Origin: Mesorhizobium sp. INR15
GTDB taxonomy: Bacteria > Pseudomonadota > Alphaproteobacteria > Rhizobiales > Rhizobiaceae
DNA length: 64,000 nucleotides
Direction: 5' to 3'
Assembly (NCBI RefSeq): GCF_015500075.1
Contig: NZ_CP045496.1
Location: 186,001-250,000 of the forward strand
Within the stretch, counting starts at the first letter, position 1, and each line of letters starts with the position of its first letter. The notes beneath the pieces are model-generated. The model worked only from the letters and a program-made list of their open reading frames with translations, was not told the DNA's origin and did no database searches. The position numbers and the translations under genes are program-made. Shown here piece by piece: positions 46,935 to 55,689 of the stretch.

Positions 46935-48266
46935 ATGAAATCGACTCTGAAACTGGCGTTGGGACTGGCTTCGGCGATGTTGACGTCGACGGCCGTTACC
47001 AGCGTTGCACACGCTGAAGATCTGACGCTTTGCTGGGCAGCCTGGGACCCGGCAAACGCGCTTGTCGAACTGTCCAAGGATTTCACCAAGCAGACCGGCA
47101 TCGGCATGAAATTCGAATTCGTGCCGTGGACCAATTACGCCGACCGCTTCCTCAACGAGCTCAACTCGCACGGCAAGCTGTGCGACCTGATCATCGGCGA
47201 CAGCCAGTGGATCGGCGGCGCGGCCGAGAATGGCCATTACGTCAAGCTGAACGACTTCTTCGACAAGGAGAAGATCAGCATGGACGACTTTGTCCCGGCG
47301 ACCGTCGTCGGCTACTCGGAATGGCCGAAGAACACCCCGAATTACTGGGCGATGCCGGCCATGGGCGACGTCGTCGGCTGGACCTACCGCAAGGACTGGT
47401 TCTCCAAGCCTGAGCTGCAGAAGGAATTCAAGGAGAAGTACGGCTGGGATCTCGGTCCGCCGGCCACCTTCGACCAGCTGAAGCAGATCGCCGAGTTCTT
47501 CCAGAAGCGACAGATCGACGGCAAGACGGTCTACGGCGCATCGATCTATACCGAGCGTGGTTCGGAAGGCATCACCATGGGCGCCATGGACGTGCTCTAC
47601 AGCTATGGCTTCCAGTATGAGAACCCGAAGAAGCCTTACGACATGGAAGGCTTCGTCAATTCGCCCGACGCGGTCAAAGGGCTGGAGTTCTACAAGGCAC
47701 TTTACGACTGCTGTACCCCTCCGGGTGCCTCCAACAGCTACATGGGTGAAGGCGTCGATGCCTTCAAATCCGGCCAGGTGGCGATGCACATGAACTTCAC
47801 CTTCACGTGGCCCGGCCTGCAGAAGGACGAGAATGTCGGCGGCGACAAGATCGGCTATTTCGTCAATCCGAAGGGTCCCGGCGGCGCCCAGTTCGCGCAG
47901 CTCGGCGGCCAGGGCATTTCGGTGGTGTCCTATTCCGACAAGCAGGAATCGGCGCTTAAGTACATCAAGTGGTTCGCCAACAAGGACGTGCAGGCCAAGT
48001 GGTGGTCGCTCGGCGGCTACTCTTGCCTGAACGCGGTGGTCAAGGATCCGAAATTCCCGGCCAGCCAGCCTTATGCGCAGGCCTTCCTAGACTCGATGGC
48101 CATCGTGAAGGACTTCTGGGCCGAGCCCAGCTACGCACCGCTGCTGCAGGCCTCGCAGAAGCGCTTCCATGATTATGTCGTGGCCGGCCAGGGTTCCGCC
48201 AAGGATGCGTTGGACGGTCTGGTCAAGGACTGGACCCAGGTCTTCCAGGACGACGGCAAGATGTAA
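46935..48266 (+). CDS. Sugar/polyol ABC transporter substrate-binding protein
   Basis: The product is 443 residues from ATG 46935 with GGGAGGAAG upstream. The signal peptide (MKSTLKLALGLASAMLTSTA..., cleavage near AHA) precedes an extracellular solute-binding protein family 1 fold: WDPANALVELSKDFTKQTGIGMKFEFVPW, the DLIIGDSQWIGG hinge region, and a C-terminal WFANKDVQAKWWSLGG block. It is the first gene of the transporter and kinase cluster reaching 58780. The kinases downstream suggest a polyol, dihydroxyacetone or a short ketose as ligand. That is inference from context. Confidence 0.9.
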   Translation: MKSTLKLALGLASAMLTSTAVTSVAHAEDLTLCWAAWDPANALVELSKDFTKQTGIGMKFEFVPWTNYADRFLNELNSHGKLCDLIIGDSQWIGGAAENGHYVKLNDFFDKEKISMDDFVPATVVGYSEWPKNTPNYWAMPAMGDVVGWTYRKDWFSKPELQKEFKEKYGWDLGPPATFDQLKQIAEFFQKRQIDGKTVYGASIYTERGSEGITMGAMDVLYSYGFQYENPKKPYDMEGFVNSPDAVKGLEFYKALYDCCTPPGASNSYMGEGVDAFKSGQVAMHMNFTFTWPGLQKDENVGGDKIGYFVNPKGPGGAQFAQLGGQGISVVSYSDKQESALKYIKWFANKDVQAKWWSLGGYSCLNAVVKDPKFPASQPYAQAFLDSMAIVKDFWAEPSYAPLLQASQKRFHDYVVAGQGSAKDALDGLVKDWTQVFQDDGKM

Positions 48267-48374
48267 GGCTCCTCCCGAGCTGGATCGAAGCGTCCCGTGC
48301 CGCCCTTGGCACGGGACGCAGTTCAGATAAATTCCATCATCGAGACGACCAAAGTGACCGAAGCGGGACTGACC

Positions 48375-49322
48375 ATGCTCAATCGGACTGCGGACAACGT
48401 TGCCCGGGCGACCCCGGAGCCGTTGGCCCGCAAGGTCCGCGGTATCAGCGACAAGGGCCTCGCCTGGCTGTTTATCTCGCCAACGATCCTGCTGCTGCTC
48501 GCCATCAACATCTTCCCCCTGTTCTGGGCGATCTATCTGTCCTTCACCAACTATCGCGCCAACCGGCCAAACGAAGTGGTGAAAAACCTCGGCTTTGCCA
48601 ACTACCAGCGCATTCTTGGCGACAAGGATATCTGGATCGCCATGCAGACCACGGCGCATTTCGTGTTCTGGACCATCCTGCTGCAGACGCTGATCGGCTT
48701 CACGCTGGCCTGGCTGATCGACCGGAAGTTTCGTGGCCACGCCTTCTGGACCACCCTCATCCTGGTGCCGATGATGCTGTCGCCGGCGGTGGTCGGCAAT
48801 TTCTGGCGCTTCCTCTACGAGCCGCAGATCGGGCTGTTCTCCTACGCCGTCTCGTTCGTCACCCGCATCCCGCCAACCGACATCCAGATGCTGTCCAATG
48901 TGTCGCTGGCGCCATGGTCGATCATCATCGTCGATACCTGGATGTGGACGCCTTACGTGATGCTGATCTGCCTAGCCGGCTTACGTTCCATCCCCGAATA
49001 CATCTATGAGGCGGCAGAGGTCGACCGCGCCTCCAACTGGCGGCAGTTCTGGTCGATCACGCTGCCGATGGCGCTGCCCTTCATCATGCTGGCGGTGCTG
49101 TTTCGCGGCATCGAGAACTTCAAGATGTTCGACATGGTCACTCTCCTGACCGGCGGCGGACCCGGCTCGACCACGGAAGTCGCCTCGATCACGCTGAAAC
49201 GGCAGGCTTTCGAAAGCTGGCGCACCGGCTATTCCTCGGCCTTCGCCATCATCCTGTTCGTCGCGGTGTTCGGCCTCGCCAACATCTACGTCAAGGCGCT
49301 CAACAAGGTGAAGCAGAGATGA
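48375..49322 (+). CDS. ABC transporter permease (MalF-like)
   Basis: About 315 residues run from ATG 48375 (MLNRTADNVARATPEPLARKV); a GTG at 48354 is an alternative. Six membrane helices start with GLAWLFISPTILLLLAINIFPLFWAIYLSF. The EAA loop that docks the ATPase is YIYEAAEVDRASNWRQFWSITLPMALP. It forms the channel with the next gene product, whose ATG overlaps its stop by ATGA. Confidence 0.93.
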   Translation: MLNRTADNVARATPEPLARKVRGISDKGLAWLFISPTILLLLAINIFPLFWAIYLSFTNYRANRPNEVVKNLGFANYQRILGDKDIWIAMQTTAHFVFWTILLQTLIGFTLAWLIDRKFRGHAFWTTLILVPMMLSPAVVGNFWRFLYEPQIGLFSYAVSFVTRIPPTDIQMLSNVSLAPWSIIIVDTWMWTPYVMLICLAGLRSIPEYIYEAAEVDRASNWRQFWSITLPMALPFIMLAVLFRGIENFKMFDMVTLLTGGGPGSTTEVASITLKRQAFESWRTGYSSAFAIILFVAVFGLANIYVKALNKVKQR

Positions 49323-50269
49323 GCCTGACAACAGCCCATTCCGTCGTCGCGCCGTCATCGAATTCGAAGCGCATCGCCGGCACGATCATCGTGCTTTACG
49401 CGCTGATCTCGATCGTGCCGCTGCTGTGGATCTTCGCCACCAGCTTCAAGACGCCGCCGGACTCGATCGCATATCCACCGAAGGTCCTGTTCCAGCCCAG
49501 CCTTGAAGGCTATTGCAACCTGTTCACGACGCGGACGCGGCAGACGCCGGAATATATCAACTCGCTCGGTCCGGCGACCGGTTTCTGCGACGAGACCACG
49601 CGCAAGCGCAACATGGTGATCGCCGGCCCGTCCAACTTCCTGCCGCGCTTCATCAACTCACTGATCATCGCCTTCGGCTCGACCTTCTGCGCCGTGTTCC
49701 TCGGTACACTGTCGGCCTATGGTTTCTCGCGCTTCAAGGTGCCGCTGGCCGACGACCTTCTGTTCTTCATCCTGTCGACGCGCTTCATGCCGCCGATCGC
49801 CGTCGCCATTCCGATCTACCTTATGTATCGCGAGCTTGGCCTGTCGGACACAGCGCTCGGCATGATCCTGCTCTACACCGCGGTCAACGTGTCGCTGGCG
49901 GTCTGGCTGCTGAAAGGCTTCATCGACGAGATCCCGCGCGAGTATGAAGAGGCGGCGATGATCGACGGCTATACAAGGCTGCAGGCCTTCTGGCGCACCG
50001 TGTTGCCGCAAGCGACCACCGGCATCGCGGCGACCGCCATTTTCTGCCTGATCTTCGCCTGGAACGAATACGCCTTCGCCGCCCTTCTGACCTCCGGCAC
50101 GGCGCAGACCGCACCACCCTTCATCCCGACGATCATCGGCGAAGGCGGCCAGGACTGGCCGGCAGTGGCGGCCGGCACGACGATCTTCCTGGTTCCGATC
50201 CTGGTCTTCACCATCCTTCTGCGCAAGCAGCTGCTGCGTGGCATCACCTTCGGCGCGGTGCGCAAATGA
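49319..50269 (+). CDS. ABC transporter permease (MalG-like)
   Basis: The product has 316 residues. N-terminal helix GTIIVLYALISIVPLLWIFATSF, a long periplasmic loop (about 45-110) with Cys residues in EGYCNLFTT and TGFCDETT that could form a disulfide, then five helices. The EAA docking loop is YEEAAMIDGYTRLQAFWRTVLPQ. It overlaps both neighbours by 4 bases (ATGA), so permeases and the small membrane protein are made in a coupled way. Confidence 0.93.
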   Translation: MSLTTAHSVVAPSSNSKRIAGTIIVLYALISIVPLLWIFATSFKTPPDSIAYPPKVLFQPSLEGYCNLFTTRTRQTPEYINSLGPATGFCDETTRKRNMVIAGPSNFLPRFINSLIIAFGSTFCAVFLGTLSAYGFSRFKVPLADDLLFFILSTRFMPPIAVAIPIYLMYRELGLSDTALGMILLYTAVNVSLAVWLLKGFIDEIPREYEEAAMIDGYTRLQAFWRTVLPQATTGIAATAIFCLIFAWNEYAFAALLTSGTAQTAPPFIPTIIGEGGQDWPAVAAGTTIFLVPILVFTILLRKQLLRGITFGAVRK

Positions 50270-50472
50270 GCGTGACCCGACCCACGAAACGTAAGTCACG
50301 CTGGCCCAGCTGGGCACGGCGCGGCTTGATGGAAAACATCGCCACCGCGCTCATCGCCATCGGCTTCCTGATGCTGTTCCAGCCCTTCGCGCTGTCGCTC
50401 TACACCTACTCCTTCATCACCATGCTGGCCGGCACCGTGATGTTCATCATTGTCTCGAAATTTCCGGAGTAG
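50266..50472 (+). CDS. Small two-helix membrane protein of the transporter operon
   Basis: The product has 68 residues. A basic N-terminus (MSVTRPTKRKSRWPSWARRG) is followed by two helices, NIATALIAIGFLMLFQPF and TYSFITMLAGTVMFIIVSKF. ATG overlaps the permease stop (ATGA), and the ATPase gene begins 3 nt after its stop, so it is certainly translated with the transporter. A small extra membrane protein is also part of the rhizobial glycerol ABC operon (glpSTPQUV), which has a comparable gene set. Role unknown; it may be a stabilising subunit. Confidence 0.8.
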   Translation: MSVTRPTKRKSRWPSWARRGLMENIATALIAIGFLMLFQPFALSLYTYSFITMLAGTVMFIIVSKFPE

Positions 50473-50475
50473 GTC

Positions 50476-51582
50476 ATGGCCGAAATCCGCGTCCAGAACC
50501 TGAGAAAAGCGTTCGGCGATTTCGTCGCCGTGCAGGATTCCAATTTCGTCGTCGAGGACGGCGAGTTCTTTGTCATGCTCGGGCCGTCGGGCTGCGGCAA
50601 GACGACGACGCTGCGCATGATCGCCGGGCTCGAACTGCCGACTGGCGGCCAGATCCTGCTGGGTGGCGAGGACGTCACCATGCTCAGGGCACGCGAGCGC
50701 GACATCGCCTTCGTCTTCCAGCTGTTCGCCCTCTATCCGCACATGAATGTGCGCAAGAACATCGGCTTCCCGCTTCTGGCGCAAGGCATGCCTTCGGCCG
50801 AGATTCGCAGCAGAGTCGAAGAGACCGCGAAGCTGTTGCGCATCGACCACCTGCTCAACAAATCCGTATCCGGCCTTGCCGGCGGCGACCGCCAGCGAGT
50901 CGCGCTTGGCCGCGCCATCGTGCGGCGGCCGAAATGCTTCCTGATGGACGAGCCGCTGGGCACGCTCGACACCGAATTCCGCGATCTGATGGTCCATGAG
51001 CTGCGCGAACTGCACAACCGCATCCGCGCCACGACCGTCTATGTCACGCATGATCAGATGGAGGCCATGTCGATGGCCGACAAGATCGCGGTGATGAACC
51101 ATGGCGTCATCGAACAGTTCGGCACCCCACGCGAGATCTATGACCGCCCGGCGACAATGTTCGTTGCCGAATTCATCGGTTCGCCACCGATGAATTTCCT
51201 GAAATTCGGCGGTGGGCTGGCCAAGGGCGCGAAAGAGATCGTCGTGCAAGGCGCGACGTTGGCGGTGCCGGAAGTGCGCGAGGATATCGCACCGGCCGAC
51301 ATGGCACTTGGCATCCGCCCGGAGCACATCCGTTTCGATGACAGTTCGAAACTGCGTGGCGCGATCTACGGCACCGAGTATCTCGGCACCACGCAGATCG
51401 TGGCGGTGGAGACATCGGACGGCATCATCAAGGCGCGCGTGCCCGCCGAGATCCGCCTCAACCCGGGCGACCATGTCGGCCTGACACTGAACAGTGCGCG
51501 GCTGTCACTGTTCGACAAGAGATCCGGCCGTGCGGTGCGAACGGCGGTTCACGACAAGGCAGTGGAGGCCCGTCATGGCTGA
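50476..51582 (+). CDS. ABC transporter ATP-binding protein with altered signature motif
   Basis: This 368-residue MalK/UgpC-type ATPase has a nucleotide-binding domain (1-235) and a C-terminal regulatory OB-like domain. Walker A is GPSGCGKTTT, the Q-loop FVFQLFALYPHM, Walker B CFLMDEPLGTLD and the switch VTHDQ. The ABC signature is LAGGDRQ (134-140) rather than LSGGQ, and the D-loop reads LGTLDTEFRD rather than SNLDAKLR. Walker and switch residues remain, so it probably still binds ATP but may be catalytically unlike its partner. The next ATPase gene overlaps it by 8 bases. Confidence 0.92.
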   Translation: MAEIRVQNLRKAFGDFVAVQDSNFVVEDGEFFVMLGPSGCGKTTTLRMIAGLELPTGGQILLGGEDVTMLRARERDIAFVFQLFALYPHMNVRKNIGFPLLAQGMPSAEIRSRVEETAKLLRIDHLLNKSVSGLAGGDRQRVALGRAIVRRPKCFLMDEPLGTLDTEFRDLMVHELRELHNRIRATTVYVTHDQMEAMSMADKIAVMNHGVIEQFGTPREIYDRPATMFVAEFIGSPPMNFLKFGGGLAKGAKEIVVQGATLAVPEVREDIAPADMALGIRPEHIRFDDSSKLRGAIYGTEYLGTTQIVAVETSDGIIKARVPAEIRLNPGDHVGLTLNSARLSLFDKRSGRAVRTAVHDKAVEARHG

Positions 51583-52588
51583 CGTCAACATCCAGGGCGT
51601 GACCAAGAGCTTCGGCGAGCATGTCGCGGTCAACAATCTCGACCTGCATATCCAGGATGGCGAATTCGTCGTGCTGCTAGGACCGACCGGCGCCGGCAAG
51701 ACGACCACGCTTCGGCTGATTGCCGGGCTCGAACGGCCAGATAGCGGGAGCATCCACATCGGCGGCCATGACGCGACCACGCTGTCACCCGCCGAGCGGG
51801 ACACCGCCTTCGTCTTCCAGCAATATTCGCTCTATCCGCATCTGTCGGTGTTCGACAACCTGGCCTTCCCGCTGCGCTCGCCGGCACGCCGGCTGAGCGC
51901 GGACGCGATCCGCCGCCGGGTCGAGGAGGTGGCGAAGATGGTGCGTATCGACCACAAGCTGACCAACCGCTCGACCAAGCTGTCCGGCGGCGAGATGCAG
52001 CGCGTTGCCATTGGCCGCGCCCTGGTGCGCAAGCCGTCGATCTACCTGATGGACGAGCCGCTGTCGTCGCTCGACGCCAAGCTGCGCGCCGATCTGAGGC
52101 TGGAGCTGAAACGCATCCAGTCCGAACTGGGTGCCACCATGCTCTATGTCACGCACGACCAGATCGAGGCGATGACCATGGCCGATCGCATCGGCATCCT
52201 CGCCGACGGCGAGCTGGTGCAGATCGGCTCGCCACGAACGATCTATTCCGAGCCGGCAAACCTGCATGTCGCGGCCCGGCTCGGACAACCCGCGATCAAC
52301 CTCTTGCCGGCCGGCCTGCTTCCGGACGGTGGCGCGCCGACCGGGACGAAGACGATCGGCGCACGCACCGAGCATCTGTCGATCGACAAGGCAACGAATG
52401 GCCATGCCGACGGCATCGTCGACTGGGTCGAACATCTGGGCGACCAGAACCATCTGCATCTGACGGTGGGCGAGAAGAAACTGGTGACGCTGACCGATCC
52501 CGACACTTCGCTGGCCAAGGGCGACAAGGTGACGATCCGATACCGGGCGCCGCTGTATTTTGGTCAGGATGGCCAGCGGCTGACGTGA
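51575..52588 (+). CDS. ABC transporter ATP-binding protein (MalK-like)
   Basis: The product is 337 residues from ATG 51575 with GTGGAGG upstream, inside the end of the preceding gene. Motifs are conventional: Walker A GPTGAGKTTT, Q-loop FVFQQYSLYPHLSV, signature LSGGEMQ (136-142), Walker B IYLMDEPLSSLDAKLRAD and switch VTHDQIEAM. The C-terminal regulatory domain is shorter than in its partner. Two different ATPases in one import operon imply a heterodimer in which only this protein carries a near-standard signature loop. Confidence 0.93.
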   Translation: MADVNIQGVTKSFGEHVAVNNLDLHIQDGEFVVLLGPTGAGKTTTLRLIAGLERPDSGSIHIGGHDATTLSPAERDTAFVFQQYSLYPHLSVFDNLAFPLRSPARRLSADAIRRRVEEVAKMVRIDHKLTNRSTKLSGGEMQRVAIGRALVRKPSIYLMDEPLSSLDAKLRADLRLELKRIQSELGATMLYVTHDQIEAMTMADRIGILADGELVQIGSPRTIYSEPANLHVAARLGQPAINLLPAGLLPDGGAPTGTKTIGARTEHLSIDKATNGHADGIVDWVEHLGDQNHLHLTVGEKKLVTLTDPDTSLAKGDKVTIRYRAPLYFGQDGQRLT

Positions 52589-52661
52589 CCATGGTTCCTC
52601 GGCTGCACCGCATCGATCTCGTCCGCATCGACAATCGCGGGCACAGAATTGGAATGATCCC

Positions 52662-54302
52662 ATGAAGCATTTCTTCAACCGTCGCGAATCAATCGTCACC
52701 GAGGCCCTGGACGGCCTGTTGCGCACCTCGGCGTCCGGCGACCTCGTTCGTCTTGACGGCTATCCAGCCATCAAGGTCGTGCTGCGTGCCGACTGGGACA
52801 AGACGCGTGTGGCCGTCATATCCGGCGGCGGTGCCGGACATGAGCCTTCCCATGCCGGCTTCGTCGGCAAAGGGATGCTGACAGCAGCCGTGTCCGGCGA
52901 CATCTTTGCCTCACCAAGCGTTGAAGCCGTGCTGGCCGCCATTCGCGCCGCCACCGGTCCGGCCGGTTGTTTGCTTGTCGTCAAGAACTACACCGGTGAC
53001 CGCCTGAACTTCGGCCTTGCCGCCGAGAAGGCGCGCATCGAGGGCTTTGCAGTCGAGATGGCGATCGTCGGTGACGATATCGCCCTGCCCGACATCGCGC
53101 AGCCCCGCGGTGTCGCCGGCACTTTGTTCGTGCACAAGATATCAGGACATCTCTCCGAAGCCGGCAAGGACCTCGGCACGGTAACCGCCGCGGCAAGAGC
53201 CGCCGCCAGGGACATCATTTCGCTCGGCCTGTCGCTGTCATCCTGCTCCATCCCGGGCCAGGAGCACGAAGAACGGCTGGGGGAGAACGACGGCGAGCTC
53301 GGCCTCGGCATTCATGGCGAACCCGGCATCGAACGCATCACATTGCGGAGTGCCGACGCGCTGGTCGCACTGATGACGGAGCGCCTTGCCCCAAAGCTCG
53401 ACGAAGCCAGGGACCATGTCCTTTTGATCAACAATCTCGGCGCCGTGCCGCCACTCGAGATGGCACTCATCGCCAAGGCTGTTATGGCATCGCCACTGGC
53501 TGGGATGGTGAAGTTCACCGTCGGTCCGGCAGCGCTGATGACGGCACTCAACATGAACGGCTTTTCGCTGTCGCTGATGCCGCTCGACCGCGAGCGGGAA
53601 GCGGCTTTGCTCGCGCCGGCCAGCCCGCATGCCTGGCCTCCGGCAAGGACAGTGCAGCCCGTGCAGATCGTGCCGATGCCCAAGGTCCCGGCGGCCGCGG
53701 CCGTCCGTGCCAGCCACAATGTTGCCGCCGAGCGGCTGATCACCGCCGTGTGCAAACGGCTGATCTCGCTCGAAACCGAATTGAACCGCCTTGACGCCAA
53801 AACGGGCGATGGCGACACCGGCTCGACGGTGACTGTCGGTGCGCGCGCCGTGATGGATGGGCTTGCCGCATTGCCGCTCGCTGATACCACCAAAAGCCTG
53901 GCCGGTATCGGCGACATTCTGGGCACCGCCATGGGCGGCTCCAGCGGCGTGTTGCTGTCGATCTTCTTCACGGCTGCCGCACAGGCTTCGAGCCTTGGCG
54001 CAACCCTGCCCAAGGCGCTGCTTGCCGGCCTCGACCGCATGACCTTCTATGGCGGCGCGCGAGCCGGCGACCGGACCATGATCGACGCCCTCGAGCCCGC
54101 GCTCAAGGCATTGGACAACGGCGGTATCGGCCAGGCCGCGTCGGCGGCCCGCAAGGGCGCGGCGGCAACCGCCACCATGCGCAAGGCCAAGGCCGGCCGC
54201 TCCGCCTATCTCGGCGATCAGCTCGAAGGCATTGCCGATCCCGGCGCTTTTGCGGTGGCTGAAGTGTTCGCCGCAATGGCCGAGTTGCTTGCGACGGCTT
54301 GA
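52662..54302 (+). CDS. Single-chain dihydroxyacetone kinase (DhaK-DhaL fusion, ATP type)
   Basis: The product has 546 residues. The DhaK domain (1-about 330) has VISGGGAGHEPSHAGFVGKGML, FGLAAEKAR and LGIHGEPGIE, with the substrate-binding His at 218. The DhaL domain (about 350-546) has the Mg-ATP site DAKTGDGDTGSTVTVGARA and TAMGGSSGVLLSIFF. This joined layout uses ATP directly, as in Citrobacter and yeast enzymes. Relatives also phosphorylate erythrulose, so the substrate may be a C3 or C4 ketose. It begins 73 nt after the transporter and overlaps or nearly overlaps the stand-alone DhaL frame. Confidence 0.9.
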   Translation: MKHFFNRRESIVTEALDGLLRTSASGDLVRLDGYPAIKVVLRADWDKTRVAVISGGGAGHEPSHAGFVGKGMLTAAVSGDIFASPSVEAVLAAIRAATGPAGCLLVVKNYTGDRLNFGLAAEKARIEGFAVEMAIVGDDIALPDIAQPRGVAGTLFVHKISGHLSEAGKDLGTVTAAARAAARDIISLGLSLSSCSIPGQEHEERLGENDGELGLGIHGEPGIERITLRSADALVALMTERLAPKLDEARDHVLLINNLGAVPPLEMALIAKAVMASPLAGMVKFTVGPAALMTALNMNGFSLSLMPLDREREAALLAPASPHAWPPARTVQPVQIVPMPKVPAAAAVRASHNVAAERLITAVCKRLISLETELNRLDAKTGDGDTGSTVTVGARAVMDGLAALPLADTTKSLAGIGDILGTAMGGSSGVLLSIFFTAAAQASSLGATLPKALLAGLDRMTFYGGARAGDRTMIDALEPALKALDNGGIGQAASAARKGAAATATMRKAKAGRSAYLGDQLEGIADPGAFAVAEVFAAMAELLATA

Positions 54303-54364
54303 TGATGGAGGGTGCAGCGGCTTTCAGACGAGCGATTCCGGATGAACCGGCGGATACCGACGAC

Positions 54365-54979
54365 ATGGGTGAGATGATAACATCGCTCGATCTTTCCAGG
54401 CTGATCACGGCCACGGCCGACACGATCAGCGCTCATGCCGAAGAACTGACCACGCTCGACCAGGCGATCGGCGACGGCGACCACGGCCTGAACATGAAGC
54501 GCGGCTTCGAGGCGGTACGCGCGGAAGCCGATGCATTTGCCGCACAGCCGCTGCCCGAGGCATTGAAGGCGATCGGCACCAAACTGGTGATGACGGTGGG
54601 TGGCGCTTCAGGACCCCTGTTTGGAACGCTGTTCATGGCGCTCGGCAAGGATATTGCCGCCGAACCCGACCGCGCCAATCTGGCGGCGGCTTTCGGCAAG
54701 GCGATCGAGGCGGTGGCCGCCAGAGGCAAGTCGCAGGTCGGGCAAAAGACCATGCTTGATGTGCTGCAGCCGGTGCATGACGCTCTGCTGCAAGGCAAGC
54801 CGGCCTCGGAAATCGCCGAGATCGCCGATCGGGCGGCTGACGCCACCATTCCCATGAAAGCATCCCGGGGCCGCGCCTCATTCCTCGGCGACCGCTCGAT
54901 CGGTCATATGGATGCCGGTGCGCGATCGGTCGCACTGCTGGTGCGGACCGTGATTGAAACTGTCGGGGGACGCCCGTGA
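54365..54979 (+). CDS. dhaL: Dihydroxyacetone kinase subunit DhaL (PTS type)
   Basis: About 204 residues run from ATG 54365 (MGEMITSLDLSRLITATAD); in-frame ATGs at 54302/54305 would add about 21 residues and overlap the previous stop, and no start has a strong ribosome binding site. The ADP/Mg site is LDQAIGDGDHGLNMKRGF, and the Gly-rich TVGGASGPLFGTLFMALG and MKASRGRASFLGDRSIGHMDAGA complete the family. In PTS kinases DhaL holds ADP permanently and is rephosphorylated by DhaM. Its stop overlaps the GTG of dhaM. Confidence 0.9.
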   Translation: MGEMITSLDLSRLITATADTISAHAEELTTLDQAIGDGDHGLNMKRGFEAVRAEADAFAAQPLPEALKAIGTKLVMTVGGASGPLFGTLFMALGKDIAAEPDRANLAAAFGKAIEAVAARGKSQVGQKTMLDVLQPVHDALLQGKPASEIAEIADRAADATIPMKASRGRASFLGDRSIGHMDAGARSVALLVRTVIETVGGRP

Positions 54980-55365
54980 GCAATGTCGGCATCGTCATCG
55001 TCTCGCATTCACCGCTGGTCGCGGAAGGTACCGCCGACATGGTTCGTCAGATGGTCGGCGACGAAGTGCCGCTTGCATGGTGCGGCGGAAACGGCCATGG
55101 CGGGCTCGGCACCAGCGTCGAAGCGATCATGGGCGCCATCGACAAGGCCTGGTCGGAGGCCGGCGTCGCCATCCTGGTTGATCTTGGCGGCGCCGAGACC
55201 AACAGCGAAATGGCCGTCGAGATGATAGGCGAGCCGCGCGCGCACAAGATCATCGTCTGCAACGCGCCGATCGTGGAAGGTGCCGTGATGGCGGCGACGG
55301 AGGCGTCCGGCGGCGCCTCGTTGAAAGAAGTGGTGGCGACAGCGCATGAGTTGTCGCCGTCGTGA
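54976..55365 (+). CDS. dhaM: PTS-dependent dihydroxyacetone kinase phosphotransferase DhaM, GTG start
   Basis: The product has 129 residues from GTG 54976 (GTGA overlap with dhaL). It has only the EIIA-Man-like domain: NVGIVIVSHSPLVAEG with phospho-His11, a Gly-rich WCGGNGHGGLGTS loop, VAILVDLGGAETNSEMAVEM and CNAPIVEGAVMAATEASGG. The Escherichia coli DhaM is a fusion with HPr- and enzyme I-like domains; here these are separate downstream genes. It passes phosphate from HPr to DhaL-bound ADP. Confidence 0.92.
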   Translation: MSNVGIVIVSHSPLVAEGTADMVRQMVGDEVPLAWCGGNGHGGLGTSVEAIMGAIDKAWSEAGVAILVDLGGAETNSEMAVEMIGEPRAHKIIVCNAPIVEGAVMAATEASGGASLKEVVATAHELSPS

Positions 55366-55386
55366 ACGAACAGGAATCTTGACCGA

Positions 55387-55689
55387 ATGTCCGCCTCCGC
55401 CGAAGCAACCGTTCTGATAACCCACGATGTGGGTCTGCATGCGCGCCCTTCGGTGAAGTTCACTAAGCTCGCCAAGACCTTTGCCGCCGTGGTGGAGGTG
55501 GCGCTTGCCGCTAATGGGCCATGGTTCGACGCCAAGAGCATCGTCAAGGTGATGGCGGCGAAGGCGCCGAAAGGCACGATGCTGCACATCCGCGCCAGGG
55601 GCGATGGCGCCGGCGAAGCGGTCGAGGCGCTGATCGAACTGGTGCTGCGCGATTTCGACGAGGGCGAGGATCATGCCCGAACCGCTTAG
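55387..55689 (+). CDS. HPr-like phosphocarrier protein
   Basis: The product has 100 residues. The active-site segment is THDVGLHARPSVKFTKLAKTF, with phospho-His18 followed by the conserved Ala-Arg-Pro. FDAKSIVKVMAAKAPKG corresponds to the region around Ser46 of HPr, and a Ser is present. Placement between dhaM and an enzyme I gene marks it as a dedicated carrier for the kinase, separate from the housekeeping NPr. Its 3' end overlaps the enzyme I start by 17 bases. Confidence 0.92.
   Translation: MSASAEATVLITHDVGLHARPSVKFTKLAKTFAAVVEVALAANGPWFDAKSIVKVMAAKAPKGTMLHIRARGDGAGEAVEALIELVLRDFDEGEDHARTA

Noticed and set aside
54302..54364. Longer N-terminus for DhaL
   Set aside because: ATGs at 54302/54305 are in frame but the extra residues (MMEGAAAFRRAIPDEP...) do not resemble DhaL proteins; kept only as an alternative.
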